A stretch of DNA of 64,000 nucleotides from Phytomonospora endophytica (GTDB lineage: Bacteria; Actinomycetota; Actinomycetes; Mycobacteriales; Micromonosporaceae). Of the stretch, positions 33,478 through 42,029 are shown piece by piece (within the stretch, counting starts at the first letter, position 1; every line of letters starts with the position of its first letter). Where the stretch lies: NCBI RefSeq assembly GCF_014202425.1, contig NZ_JACHGT010000001.1, positions 657,838 to 721,837 on the forward strand, read 5' to 3'. A program made the position numbers and the translations under genes. The notes under the pieces are model-generated. The model was not told the origin of the DNA. It did not search any database and saw nothing but the letters and a program-made list of their open reading frames with translations.

Positions 33478-35673
33478 ATGAGCAGGTCCGTGACCACGCG
33501 CATGGCGCAGTGGAGCGCACGGCACCCGGGCTGGGCGGTCGGACTGTGGCTGGTCTTCGTGGCCGCCACGTTCGCCCTCGGCAGCGTGATGGAGACCAGG
33601 CAGGCCACCGGTTCGGAGAACGGCGTCGGCGAGTCCCAGCACGCCGACCAGATTACGGAGTCGGGCGACTTCCCCGACCCCGACACCGACAACGTACTGA
33701 TCACACCGCTCGCGGGAGGCTGGGACGCCCAACAGGCCACCGCCGCGGCCGAGGACGTCGCCGCCCGCATCGACGCCCACCCCGAGGTCGCCGAAGTCGG
33801 CGCCCCCGTGCCCTCCCCGGTCGGTGAGGGCGTGCTCGTGCCCATCACCTTCGGCGAGGACGTCGACGGAGAGGAGACCCTGCCCCTCCTCGACCCCGAC
33901 ATCGCCGCCGTCGCCGCCCAGAACAGCGACCTGCGCGTCGAACTCATCGGCGGCTCGTCCATCGACAAGGGCATCAACGACCTCGTCGACAGCGACCTCG
34001 GCAAAGCCGGCATGATCAGCCTCCCGCTGACCCTCGGCATCCTGCTCCTCGCCTTCGGCGCCATCATCGCCGCCGGCGTGCCGCTGCTGCTCGCGCTGTC
34101 GGCCGTCATGTCGGCGATGGGCCTGTGGGCCGTCGCCTCCCAGGTCTTCCCCGACCCGGGCACCGTGATGCACGTGATCCTGCTGGTCGGCATGGCCGTC
34201 GGCGTCGACTACTCACTGTTCTACCTCAAGCGCGAACGCGAGGAACGCGCCAAAGGCCGCGCCCACCTCGACGCCGTCGCCATCGCCGCCGAGACCTCCG
34301 GCCGCTCGGTCATCGTCTCCGGCCTCGCCGTCATGGTCTCCATGGGCGGCCTGTACCTGGCCGGCGACCCGGTCTTCAACGGCCTCGGTTCCGGCGCGAT
34401 CATCGTCGTCGCGGTCGCCATGCTCGGCTCGCTGACCGTGCTCCCGGCCGTCCTCTCGAAGCTCGGCCGCGCCGTGGACCGTCCCCGCGTCCCCTTCATC
34501 TGGCGCCTCACCAACCGCGCCTACAACGCCGACCACCAGCCCCGCCTGTGGCCCACCCTCCTCAAACCCGCCCTGCGCGCGCCCAAGACGACCCTCGTGC
34601 TCGCCCTGGCCGCGATGGCCGCCCTCGCCTTCTTCGCGCTGGACATGCAGCCCAAGAACAGCGAGCTGGAGGACTTCCCGCCCGACATGCCCACCATCCA
34701 GGCCTACGAGCGGCTCACCACGGCCTTCCCCAGCGAGGGCAACACGCACTGGATCGCGGTCAAGGCCGACGCCGCCAGCGCCGAAGCGGTCGCCGACGCC
34801 CTCACCGACCTCAACACCAGGGCCGCCGGTGGCGAACTGTTCGCGCCCGCGGCCGAACCGGACCTGGAGGTCTCGGGCGACCGGACCGTGACCGTCATGG
34901 CCCTCCCCGTCCCCTTCAGCACCGGAACCACCGGTGCGGAGGACTCCCTCCACACACTGCGCGACGAGCTCGTGCCCGCCACGGTCGGGAAGATCGCCGG
35001 AGCCGACGTCGCCGTCGGCGGCGGCATCGCCGGCGACATCGACTACGTCGAGCACCAGCGGCGTGCGCTGCCCCTCGTCATCGGCTTCGTCGTCCTGCTG
35101 ACCTTCCTGATGATGGCCGTGGCCTTCAAGTCCATCGTCGTCGCGCTGGTCACCGCCGCCCTCAACCTCGTCTCCGCCGCGGCCGCCTTCGGCGTCCTGG
35201 TCCTGGTGTTCCAGAAGACCTGGGCGGAGAACCTGCTCGACTTCAACTCCAACGGGCACGTGGTCACCTGGATCCCGCTGTTCCTGTTCGTGATCCTCTT
35301 CGGCCTCTCGATGGACTACCACGTCTTCGTGGTCAGCCGCATCCGCGAGGCCGTCAAGCAGGGCATGAACACCCGCGACGCCGTCGCCTACGGCATCACC
35401 CGCACCGCCGGCGTCGTCACCAGCGCGGCCATCGTCATGGTCGCCGTGTTCGGGGTCTTCGCGACCCTGAGCATGCTGGAGATGAAGCAGATCGGCGTCG
35501 GACTGTCGGTGGCCATCCTGATCGACGCCACCGTCATCCGGATCTTCCTGCTCCCGTCGATCATGACCCTGCTCGGCCGGGCCAACTGGTGGCCCTCGCG
35601 GCTCGGCCGCTTCACCCCCGGGACCCCGGCCGCGCCCGAGCGCGTCGAGGCCCTCGCCGGAGCGGGCCGCTGA
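33478..35673 (+). CDS. MMPL-family (RND-type) membrane exporter
   Basis: A 731-residue transporter with two repeats of six membrane helices. Conserved sites are GMAVGVDYSLFYLKREREE and LFGLSMDYHVFVVSRIREA, the Asp-Tyr pairs that relay protons in MMPL proteins, and large extracytoplasmic loops at about residues 40-175 and 385-520. Mycobacterial relatives move lipids; Streptomyces relatives export drugs. The substrate here is unknown. ATG 33478 follows GGAGGGGAG. A 15-bp hairpin terminator lies directly after the gene. Confidence 0.93.
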   Translation: MSRSVTTRMAQWSARHPGWAVGLWLVFVAATFALGSVMETRQATGSENGVGESQHADQITESGDFPDPDTDNVLITPLAGGWDAQQATAAAEDVAARIDAHPEVAEVGAPVPSPVGEGVLVPITFGEDVDGEETLPLLDPDIAAVAAQNSDLRVELIGGSSIDKGINDLVDSDLGKAGMISLPLTLGILLLAFGAIIAAGVPLLLALSAVMSAMGLWAVASQVFPDPGTVMHVILLVGMAVGVDYSLFYLKREREERAKGRAHLDAVAIAAETSGRSVIVSGLAVMVSMGGLYLAGDPVFNGLGSGAIIVVAVAMLGSLTVLPAVLSKLGRAVDRPRVPFIWRLTNRAYNADHQPRLWPTLLKPALRAPKTTLVLALAAMAALAFFALDMQPKNSELEDFPPDMPTIQAYERLTTAFPSEGNTHWIAVKADAASAEAVADALTDLNTRAAGGELFAPAAEPDLEVSGDRTVTVMALPVPFSTGTTGAEDSLHTLRDELVPATVGKIAGADVAVGGGIAGDIDYVEHQRRALPLVIGFVVLLTFLMMAVAFKSIVVALVTAALNLVSAAAAFGVLVLVFQKTWAENLLDFNSNGHVVTWIPLFLFVILFGLSMDYHVFVVSRIREAVKQGMNTRDAVAYGITRTAGVVTSAAIVMVAVFGVFATLSMLEMKQIGVGLSVAILIDATVIRIFLLPSIMTLLGRANWWPSRLGRFTPGTPAAPERVEALAGAGR

Positions 35674-35688
35674 CCCCCGCTCCACACG

Positions 35689-35721
35689 CCGACCGCGGCC
35701 CGGGCACCGGGCCGCGGTCGG
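35689..35721. terminator. hairpin terminator after the MMPL gene
   Basis: Fifteen bases (35689-35703) pair perfectly with 35707-35721 around a three-base loop. It isolates the exporter from the next operon. Confidence 0.8.
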
Positions 35722-35751
35722 CACGTCACGCGAACCTGCCAAAGTAGGGCG

Positions 35752-36204
35752 ATGACAACTGCGCCCAACGCCGTCACCGCGCTCTTCCGCGCCGCCATCG
35801 GCGGCGACAGCGATGGCATCGACGCCGCCACCAAGAGACTCGACGGGGACGGCTGGGCCGGCTCCGTCCGCCACGTCTTCGCCGTCTTCGGGCAGGCCGT
35901 CCAGCGACGCTTCCCGCCCGGCTACACCCGCGCCGACATCGTCCACTTCGTCGCCGACGTCCGCGCCGCCAGCCACGACCCGGGCTCCATGTCGGCCGAC
36001 ATCGCCGAGGAACTCGTCCGCGTCGCCCTCGGCGAAGCCGACCTCGACCCCGAACTCGGCTTCGAAGAGGTCATCACCCCGCAGATCTCCCTGGCCGTGG
36101 CGATCCTGCGCGAAGAACGCCTCAGCGACGCCGAACTCGACGAGTTCTTCACCGACGTCGAACTGCAGGTGGAGGGCTGGCTCGCCGCCGACCGCGAAGC
36201 CTGA
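35752..36204 (+). CDS. conserved hypothetical protein upstream of a methyltransferase
   Basis: A 150-residue soluble, acidic, helical protein: VTALFRAAIGGDSDGIDAA, then RRFPPGYTRADIVHFVADVRAAS and a Glu/Asp-rich C-terminus. I recall a family of this type beside the methyltransferase and phosphodiesterase genes in actinobacteria, but have no function for it. ATG 35752 has no clear ribosome binding site. An 82-nt gap leads to the methyltransferase, so the genes are probably co-transcribed. Confidence 0.7.
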   Translation: MTTAPNAVTALFRAAIGGDSDGIDAATKRLDGDGWAGSVRHVFAVFGQAVQRRFPPGYTRADIVHFVADVRAASHDPGSMSADIAEELVRVALGEADLDPELGFEEVITPQISLAVAILREERLSDAELDEFFTDVELQVEGWLAADREA

Positions 36205-36286
36205 CGACGCAGCGCGCGACGAGACCCCGGCGACCGGTGAGCGGATAAGCTGCCCAGCAGCAGCCGCATCGCCGAAAGGGAGCCAA

Positions 36287-37042
36287 GTGCACCGCATCCT
36301 CGCGCACACAACCCCGCGCAACGTGGTCGTCTGGTCGGTGCTCGACGCAGAACTCGCCGCGCACGACGAACCCCTGACCATCGTCGACGTCGGCGGCGGC
36401 ACCGGCGGCATGGCCGTCCCCCTCGCCGAGGCCGGCCACGCGGTCACCGTCGTCGACACCAGCCCCAACGCACTGGCCGGGCTCACCCGCCGCGCCACCG
36501 AGGCCGGTGTCGCCGAGCGCATCCAGGCCGTCCAGGGCGACGCCGACGCGCTCGCCGACGTGATCGAGCCGTCCTCGGCGCACCTCGTGCTCTGCCACAA
36601 CGTCCTGGAAATGGTCGAGGCGCCCGACAAGGCCATGGGTTCGGTCGCGTCGGTCCTGCGGCCCGGGGGAGCCGTCAGCGTCCTCGTCGCCAACCGCGCC
36701 GCCGCCGTCCTCGCCCGCGCCCTCGGCGGGCACCTGCGGCTCGCCCAGGAGATCCTGACCGACGCCGACGGGCGCGCGGGCAACCGCGACACTCTCTCCC
36801 GCCGCTTCGAACTCAGCGGGATCACCGCGCTGGTCGAGCAGTCGGGTCTGGTCGTCGAACAGGTCCACGGGGTTCGCGTCATCGCCGACCTCGTGCCCGG
36901 CGGCTCCGACACCGAAGGCGCCACCGCCGACGCCCTGCGCGACTTCGAACTGGCCACCGCCGCCCGCCTGCCCTACCGCGACATCGCCAGCCAGCTGCAC
37001 ATCTTCGCCCGCCGGCCGCTGCCCACCGGGGACGGCGCATGA
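36287..37042 (+). CDS. class I SAM-dependent methyltransferase
   Basis: A 251-residue methyltransferase with the SAM-binding motif I TIVDVGGGTGGMAVPLAEAG, acidic motif AVTVVDTSP and motif IV-like AHLVLCHNVLEMV. The C-terminal part is the Methyltransf_11/SmtA-like lid. GTG 36287 follows AAAGGGAG; the long frame upstream is a shadow of the preceding gene. Its stop overlaps the start of the phosphodiesterase-like gene (ATGA), so the two proteins are made together. Acceptor unknown. Confidence 0.88.
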   Translation: MHRILAHTTPRNVVVWSVLDAELAAHDEPLTIVDVGGGTGGMAVPLAEAGHAVTVVDTSPNALAGLTRRATEAGVAERIQAVQGDADALADVIEPSSAHLVLCHNVLEMVEAPDKAMGSVASVLRPGGAVSVLVANRAAAVLARALGGHLRLAQEILTDADGRAGNRDTLSRRFELSGITALVEQSGLVVEQVHGVRVIADLVPGGSDTEGATADALRDFELATAARLPYRDIASQLHIFARRPLPTGDGA

Positions 37043-38217
37043 CCGAGCTCGACACCTTCCCGCCCAGGTACGGGACGGGAAGCCTCGCCGACATCCTCCC
37101 GTCGGCCCTGGCCGTCCTCGGTGTCCCCGGCAACCCCGACGCCCTCGGCCTCGGCGAAGGGCCACTCTCCGGCGTGCGGCGGATCGCCGTGCTGCTCGTC
37201 GACGGCCTCGGCTACCGGCTGCTGAAGTACGCCTCGGCCGTCGCGCCGACGCTCGCCGACTTCACCTCCGGCCGCATCGGTGCGCTGCGCCCGCTGACCG
37301 CCGGCTTCCCGTCGACCACGCCCGTCAGCCTCGTCACGCTGGGCACGGGCATGCCCCCGGGCGCGCACGGCGTCGTCGGTTTCACCCTCAACATCCCCGA
37401 CACCGAGCGCGTCCTCAACCACATCCGCTGGAACGGCGACCCCGATCCCATGCTCTGGCAGCCCCTGGACACGCGCTTCCAGCGCGCGGCGGCCGACGGC
37501 GTGGCGGTCACGGTCGTCAGCCGGCCCGAGTACGACGGTTCCGGCCTGACCACCTCGGCCTTCCGCGGCGCCCGCTACCGGGGCGCGTCGGGGCCCGACG
37601 AGATCGCCGCCGGGATGCGCGAGGCCCTCGCCGAGGGCGACCGGTCCTTCGTCTACGGGTACATCCCCGACGTCGACGCCAACGGCCACTACCACGGTGT
37701 CGACTCCCCGCAGTGGCGCTCGGCCGTCGCCCGCGTCGACCGGCTGCTGACCATGCTCGCCGACGGGCTGCCCGCCGACACCGCCCTCATCGTCACCGCG
37801 GACCACGGCATGATCGACGTGCCCGACGAGGCCCGCGTCGACATCACCGCGCACCCCGAGATGCGCCGGGGAGTCCGGTTGATCACCGGCGAGCCGCGCG
37901 TCCGCTACGTCCACACCCTGCCGGGCTCCGCCGGTGACGTCGGCGACACCTGGCGCGCCGTCCTCGGCGACCGCGCGCTCGTGCTGACCCGTGAGGAAGC
38001 GATCGACACCGGCTGGTTCGGGCCCGTGCCGCCCGGTAACGCCGCCCGCCTCGGGGACCTCATCGCGGTCTGCACCGGGCGCAACGTGATCCTCAACGTG
38101 CCCGAGGCCGACATGGAGGCCACCTCGCTGCTGCGCGCCTACCACGGCTCGATCACCGCCGCCGAGATGGAGATCCCCCTGCTGACCTTGCGCGGAACCG
38201 TCACACCCCCGGGCTAG
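37039..38217 (+). CDS. alkaline phosphatase-superfamily phosphodiesterase/nucleotide pyrophosphatase-like protein
   Basis: A 392-residue metal hydrolase: first metal ligand in AVLLVDGLGYRLL, the Thr nucleophile in AGFPSTTPVSL, further ligands in YIPDVDANGHYHGVDS and TADHGMIDVP. The pattern is that of the type I phosphodiesterase/nucleotide pyrophosphatase group. No signal peptide, so it is probably cytoplasmic. It is coupled to the methyltransferase by ATGA. Its stop codon TAG forms the first three bases of the -10 box of dinB. Confidence 0.88.
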   Translation: MTELDTFPPRYGTGSLADILPSALAVLGVPGNPDALGLGEGPLSGVRRIAVLLVDGLGYRLLKYASAVAPTLADFTSGRIGALRPLTAGFPSTTPVSLVTLGTGMPPGAHGVVGFTLNIPDTERVLNHIRWNGDPDPMLWQPLDTRFQRAAADGVAVTVVSRPEYDGSGLTTSAFRGARYRGASGPDEIAAGMREALAEGDRSFVYGYIPDVDANGHYHGVDSPQWRSAVARVDRLLTMLADGLPADTALIVTADHGMIDVPDEARVDITAHPEMRRGVRLITGEPRVRYVHTLPGSAGDVGDTWRAVLGDRALVLTREEAIDTGWFGPVPPGNAARLGDLIAVCTGRNVILNVPEADMEATSLLRAYHGSITAAEMEIPLLTLRGTVTPPG

Positions 38218-38227
38218 ATTGCGCAGG
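38215..38227 (+). promoter_or_regulatory. leaderless promoter of dinB, overlapping the upstream stop codon
   Basis: TAGATT (38215-38220) includes the stop codon (TAG) of the preceding gene and lies 6 nt before the GTG at 38227. Confidence 0.5.
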
Positions 38228-39402
38228 TGACCAGCGGGATCCTGCACGTCGACATGGACGCCTTCTTCGCCTCGTGCGAAGTCGCGCGCCGCCCCGAGCT
38301 GCGCGGCCGGCCCGTCATCGTCGGCGGTCTGGGCGCCCGGGGAGTCGTCAGCGCCGCGAACTACCCGGCCCGCGCCTACGGCGTGCACAGCGCGCTGCCC
38401 ATGGCGATGGCCCGGCGCCGCTGCCCGCGCGGGGTGTTCCTGTCGCCGGACTTCACCGAGTACAAGCGCGTCTCGGACTCGGTGATGGCGATCTTCCGGG
38501 ACGTCACGCCGCTGGTCGAGCCGCTCTCGGTGGACGAGGCCTTCCTCGACGTCCGGGGCGCCCGGCGGCTGTTCGGCGAGCCCCGCGAGATCGCCGAGGG
38601 CATCCGCGAGCGTATCTTCGCCGAACACGACATCACCTGCACCGTCGGCGTCGCGCCCACGAAGTTCATGGCCAAGCTCGCCTCCACGAAGGCCAAACCG
38701 GACGGGCTGCTGGTCATCGAGCCCGACGGAGTGCTCGCCTTCCTTCACCCCCTGCCCGTCTCTGACCTGTGGGGTGTCGGGGAGAAGACGGCCTCGTCGC
38801 TGGCCAGGCTCGGGCTGCACACCGTCGGCGACGTGGCCGCGCTGCCCGTCGCTCGCCTGCGGGCCGCCGTGGGGCAGGCCGCCGCGCTGCACCTGCACGA
38901 GCTGGCCTCCGGCCGTGACCCGCGCACGGTGAATGTGACGCGCGAGGAGAAGTCGGTCGGCGCCGAGACGACCTTCGACACCGACGTGTCCGACCCCGAC
39001 GTCCTGCGCCGGGCGCTGCTGGAGCTGTCGAACAAGGTCGGCTCGCGCGCCAGACGCGCCGGGTACGTCGGCCGCACCGTGACCGTCAAGATCCGCTTCG
39101 ACGACTTCCGCACCATCACTCGCAGCCGGACCCTGCACACCCCCACCGACGTCGCCCGCGAGTTGTTCACCCTCGCCAACGCCCTGCTGACGGAGCATTC
39201 GGGCGGTGCCGCGCTGCGGCTCATCGGGGTCCGGCTGGAAGGACTCGTCGAGACCGGACGGGTCGCCAGGCAGCCCGCGCTGGGTGAACGCGAACACGGT
39301 TGGCGGGACGCCGAGCAGACCGTCGACAGCCTCCGGGAGCGTTTCGGGGCGAAGGTTGTCCGACCAGCTAGCCTGCTAGACCCCGCGGCGGGCGATCACT
39401 AG
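38227..39402 (+). CDS. dinB: DNA polymerase IV
   Basis: A Y-family translesion polymerase of 391 residues. Catalytic acids are in ILHVDMDAFFASCEVARRPELR and in PLSVDEAFLDVRGARRLFG; the thumb helix-hairpin-helix is LWGVGEKTASSLARLGLHTV, and the little-finger domain extends to about residue 350. The C-terminal part may bind the clamp, but no clear clamp motif is seen. The start is GTG 38227, leaderless. No LexA box is visible near it, unlike the imu genes. Confidence 0.95.
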   Translation: MTSGILHVDMDAFFASCEVARRPELRGRPVIVGGLGARGVVSAANYPARAYGVHSALPMAMARRRCPRGVFLSPDFTEYKRVSDSVMAIFRDVTPLVEPLSVDEAFLDVRGARRLFGEPREIAEGIRERIFAEHDITCTVGVAPTKFMAKLASTKAKPDGLLVIEPDGVLAFLHPLPVSDLWGVGEKTASSLARLGLHTVGDVAALPVARLRAAVGQAAALHLHELASGRDPRTVNVTREEKSVGAETTFDTDVSDPDVLRRALLELSNKVGSRARRAGYVGRTVTVKIRFDDFRTITRSRTLHTPTDVARELFTLANALLTEHSGGAALRLIGVRLEGLVETGRVARQPALGEREHGWRDAEQTVDSLRERFGAKVVRPASLLDPAAGDH

Positions 39403-39413
39403 GTAAAGTCGCA

Positions 39414-39434
39414 TTGACATCCGGGTACCGGATG
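39414..39434 (+). promoter_or_regulatory. -35-like box with inverted repeat before the DUF3040 gene
   Basis: TTGACA (39414-39419) overlaps an inverted repeat, CATCCGG-GTA-CCGGATG (39418-39434). A TAGACT at 39449-39454 is too far away to be its -10, so the promoter is uncertain. Confidence 0.35.
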
Positions 39435-39535
39435 CGTGTGACCGACCGTAGACTGGCGTGTAGACACCCCAACAAGGTGCCTACGCTCCAACGTTCCCTG
39501 TCGGATGGCCGACGTCGCAACCGGGGAGGAGTGCC

Positions 39536-39907
39536 GTGCCGCTTTCCGAGCATGAGCAGCGATTGTTCGAGGAGATCGAGCGGTCGCTCGCCGACGACCC
39601 CAAATTCGCCTCCGCGGTCCGCGCAAGCGACCCACGTCATCACGCCAAACGCCGACTCGTCGTCGCAGGCCTCATCGTGCTGGCCGGACTCGCCCTGCTC
39701 GTCCTGGGCGCCGTCAACCGGTTGATCCCCCTGGGCGTCGCCGGCGCCGTGGTCATGTTCGGCGCACTGTTCGTCCTGCGCCCCCCACGCCGCAACCGCA
39801 AGGGCCGCCTGCGCTCCGTCGGCGGGACCGCGTCCCGAAGGACCTCGCGCCGGGGATCCCTCGCCGACCGTCTTGAGGAGAAGTGGCGCCGCCGCGGACT
39901 GCGGTGA
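39536..39907 (+). CDS. DUF3040 membrane protein
   Basis: A 123-residue protein with the DUF3040 signature: N-terminal MPLSEHEQRLFEEIERSLADDPKFASA, then two membrane segments (about residues 43-62 and 65-83) and a very basic C-terminal tail. The family is actinobacterial and typically sits near dinB and the mraZ-led dcw cluster; here the same neighbour genes are 17 kb apart. GTG 39536 follows GGGGAGGAG. Function unknown. Confidence 0.9.
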   Translation: MPLSEHEQRLFEEIERSLADDPKFASAVRASDPRHHAKRRLVVAGLIVLAGLALLVLGAVNRLIPLGVAGAVVMFGALFVLRPPRRNRKGRLRSVGGTASRRTSRRGSLADRLEEKWRRRGLR

Positions 39908-40346
39908 GGCCAGGGGAGTGGTGAGGCTCAGCGAACCGGTGGGTTCCGCGGGCCTCGCGGTTTCTGGCGGTGGGTCGGCGCCGTGGTTCCCACCGACCGT
40001 GAGGGACCGATCGGATCAACGACGGTGCGCGGCCGCACACCCCGCCTCCGGCTCAGGAGTCGAGCCCTTCCACCTGCTCGGCGAAGCCCGGCCCTGGTAC
40101 GTCCTGAACAGCACCGGCACGGCGTGGGTCCCTTGCACATACGGCTGACTCGACACGCACCCGGGCAACGCCCGGCCATGACGGTTCCGCGCAGCCGCTG
40201 CCATCGGTGGAACACCCCCGACGCCCAGGCCGCCCAGGTCCCCACCCGGGCGGCCCGCTGTCGTCTCGCGTCTCTTCGCCGCGTGCCCCTGTGCGCGGCG
40301 GTGCGGCCGGTGCGGCCGCCTTGCCCGATCCGTCGGGCCACCGCGG
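39908..40346. other. intergenic region without a convincing gene
   Basis: A frame ending at 40148 gives a short product ending in EARPWYVLNSTGTAWVPCTYG, which could be a remnant, but the rest is low-complexity. No promoter or hairpin stands out. Confidence 0.35.
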
Positions 40347-41012
40347 TCAGAACGCCGCCGTGGCCAGTTCGCCCACCGCCTTGTCGACGGCCGAGAGGAT
40401 CTCGCGGATCGTCGGCGTGTGGCGGTCGGCGATGGCGAAGAGCTGCTTGCGCAGCGCCGCTCCGCCCGTCGAGAGGTGCAGCGCCCCTTCGAGCTGCATC
40501 ACGTACAGCAGCCCGCAGAGGGCCGCGTAGCCCGCGTCGGGCGCCACCACGCCCGTCACGGTCCTCCGGAGCGCCCCTCGTGCCCTCGACACGTACGCCT
40601 CCTGTGTGGGCACGTGCCGGGTCACCGGCAGCAGCCCCAGACGGCGGGTCGTCTTCGGCATCAGGACGCCGACGGTGACCATCTCCGCGCACACGCGCTC
40701 GTACATCCCGGGGTGCCACGTCATGATCCAGTCATAGGCACCACGTGTGCTGCCGGTTCCCCGGATCTCGGCGACGGCCTGTCCCTCCATGCCCTCGCCG
40801 ATGAGCCCGGGGGCCGGCCGGTCGCCGGCCTGATCCCGCTGCCACGCGCTGATCCGGCCGTGCGTGCCGTCGATCAGGCCCCGCAGGGCCAGATCGATCA
40901 GCAGCGACCCGGCCAGTCCCGCCGACAGCGAGGGCACGTGGATGAGCGGCTTTCCGCTTTCTTCGTGTGAGAGCAGGAACAGCTCGTCGCGCACCGGCAA
41001 CCGGTCGTCCAC
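40347..41012 (-). CDS. GPP34-family phosphoprotein
   Basis: A 221-residue helical protein: LPVRDELFLLSHEESGKP, then LAGSLLIDLALRGLIDGTHGRI and C-terminal TPTIREILSAVDKAVGELATA. This is the GPP34 (Golgi phosphoprotein 3-like) family; the eukaryotic member binds PI4P and glycosyltransferases, whereas bacterial members, numerous in actinobacteria, have no assigned function. GTG 41012 is preceded by GGGAG at 7 nt and lies 3 nt after the acetamidase stop, so it ends the permease-acetamidase operon. Confidence 0.87.
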   Translation of the reverse strand: MDDRLPVRDELFLLSHEESGKPLIHVPSLSAGLAGSLLIDLALRGLIDGTHGRISAWQRDQAGDRPAPGLIGEGMEGQAVAEIRGTGSTRGAYDWIMTWHPGMYERVCAEMVTVGVLMPKTTRRLGLLPVTRHVPTQEAYVSRARGALRRTVTGVVAPDAGYAALCGLLYVMQLEGALHLSTGGAALRKQLFAIADRHTPTIREILSAVDKAVGELATAAF

Positions 41013-41015
41013 CGT

Positions 41016-42029
41016 TTACTCCCGTCCGTGCTCGCGGCCGATTCCCCGCAATCGGTCGTGGGTCCCCTGGTACGCGCTGATCCTTGGCAGATAAGCCTTC
41101 TCGACGCTAGCCACCATTGTGTAGTTGGGGTCGCACACATTGCCGACCGGGGCCTGCCCCGCCTGCCCGACGAGCTGGTAGGCGTCCAGCTGCTCCAGAC
41201 CGGTGAGGTCGCCGACCCAGCCGACGAGGTCGTGTTGGCTGATCCGGAACGCGTCCTCCAGTGGACGCGCCGAACCCGTCGACATCAGCTCGGTGTCCGA
41301 CTCGAACCGCGGCCAGGGCGTGCTCACGCCCTTGATCAGGTCCACGACGACGACCGTGTTCATCGCCGCCTCGACGGCGACGCCGGTGACCTCTCCGGCT
41401 CCCTGGCGGCAGTGCCCGTCGCCGAGGGCGAAGAGCGCGCCGTCCACGTTCACTCCGAAGTAGACGGTCACCCCGGCCCGCAGCTGCGGGCTGTCCATGT
41501 TCCCGCCGTGCGCGTCGGGCACGATCGTCATGCGCGACTCGCCCGCGCCCGGAGCGACGCCGACGGTGCCGTGCATCGGATCCAGCGGCAGTTCGACGGT
41601 GAAGTCGGACTTGCGCGCGTGGTAGCGCACGACGCCCGCGGCGACGTCCACGTCGTACTTCCACACCCGCTCTTCGAGCGGCGCCTGGAGCGTCGCGGTG
41701 TGCGAGGTGCTCGTCAGCGCGCCGAAGTGGGGGAACGTCGACGACACGGCCCAGTCGCGCGCGGGCGTGATCGACGCGAAGTGCAGGGCGAGGGTGTCGC
41801 CCGGCTCGGCGCCGTTGACGTGGAACGGCCCCGACACCGGATTGAGGTATGGGAACGTGCACACCTGCGTCGGCAGGTCGTCGACGCCTCGCACGGCCCC
41901 ACCGAAGCAGTCCTCGGTGTAGACGCGCAGGACGTCGCCGGGATTGATCCGCAGGACCGGCTCCCGGTTCCCACCGAAGGTGTACGCGAGCTGTTCGAGC
42001 GTCGGGCGGTAGGTGTGGACCTCGGTCAT
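41016..42029 (-). CDS. acetamidase/formamidase family protein
   Basis: A 337-residue FmdA/AmdA-type amidase, which hydrolyses short-chain amides to acid and ammonia: LRINPGDVLRVYTEDCFGG, GPFHVNGAEPGDTLALH, IVPDAHGGNMDSPQLRAG and FALGDGHCRQGAGEVTGVAVE are family hallmarks. ATG 42029 overlaps the stop of the permease (ATGA). Together they form an uptake-and-hydrolysis module for an amide or an amine-containing compound, with GPP34 as third gene. Confidence 0.9.
   Translation of the reverse strand: MTEVHTYRPTLEQLAYTFGGNREPVLRINPGDVLRVYTEDCFGGAVRGVDDLPTQVCTFPYLNPVSGPFHVNGAEPGDTLALHFASITPARDWAVSSTFPHFGALTSTSHTATLQAPLEERVWKYDVDVAAGVVRYHARKSDFTVELPLDPMHGTVGVAPGAGESRMTIVPDAHGGNMDSPQLRAGVTVYFGVNVDGALFALGDGHCRQGAGEVTGVAVEAAMNTVVVVDLIKGVSTPWPRFESDTELMSTGSARPLEDAFRISQHDLVGWVGDLTGLEQLDAYQLVGQAGQAPVGNVCDPNYTMVASVEKAYLPRISAYQGTHDRLRGIGREHGRE

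Noticed and set aside
34213-36957. 914-residue minus-strand frame opposite the MMPL and methyltransferase genes
   Set aside because: Both plus-strand genes are well supported by family motifs; the antisense product is Gly/Asp/Glu-rich filler.
39928-40719. 263-residue minus-strand frame overlapping the GPP34 gene
   Set aside because: Shadow of the GPP34 gene in another frame, Arg-rich, no family signal.
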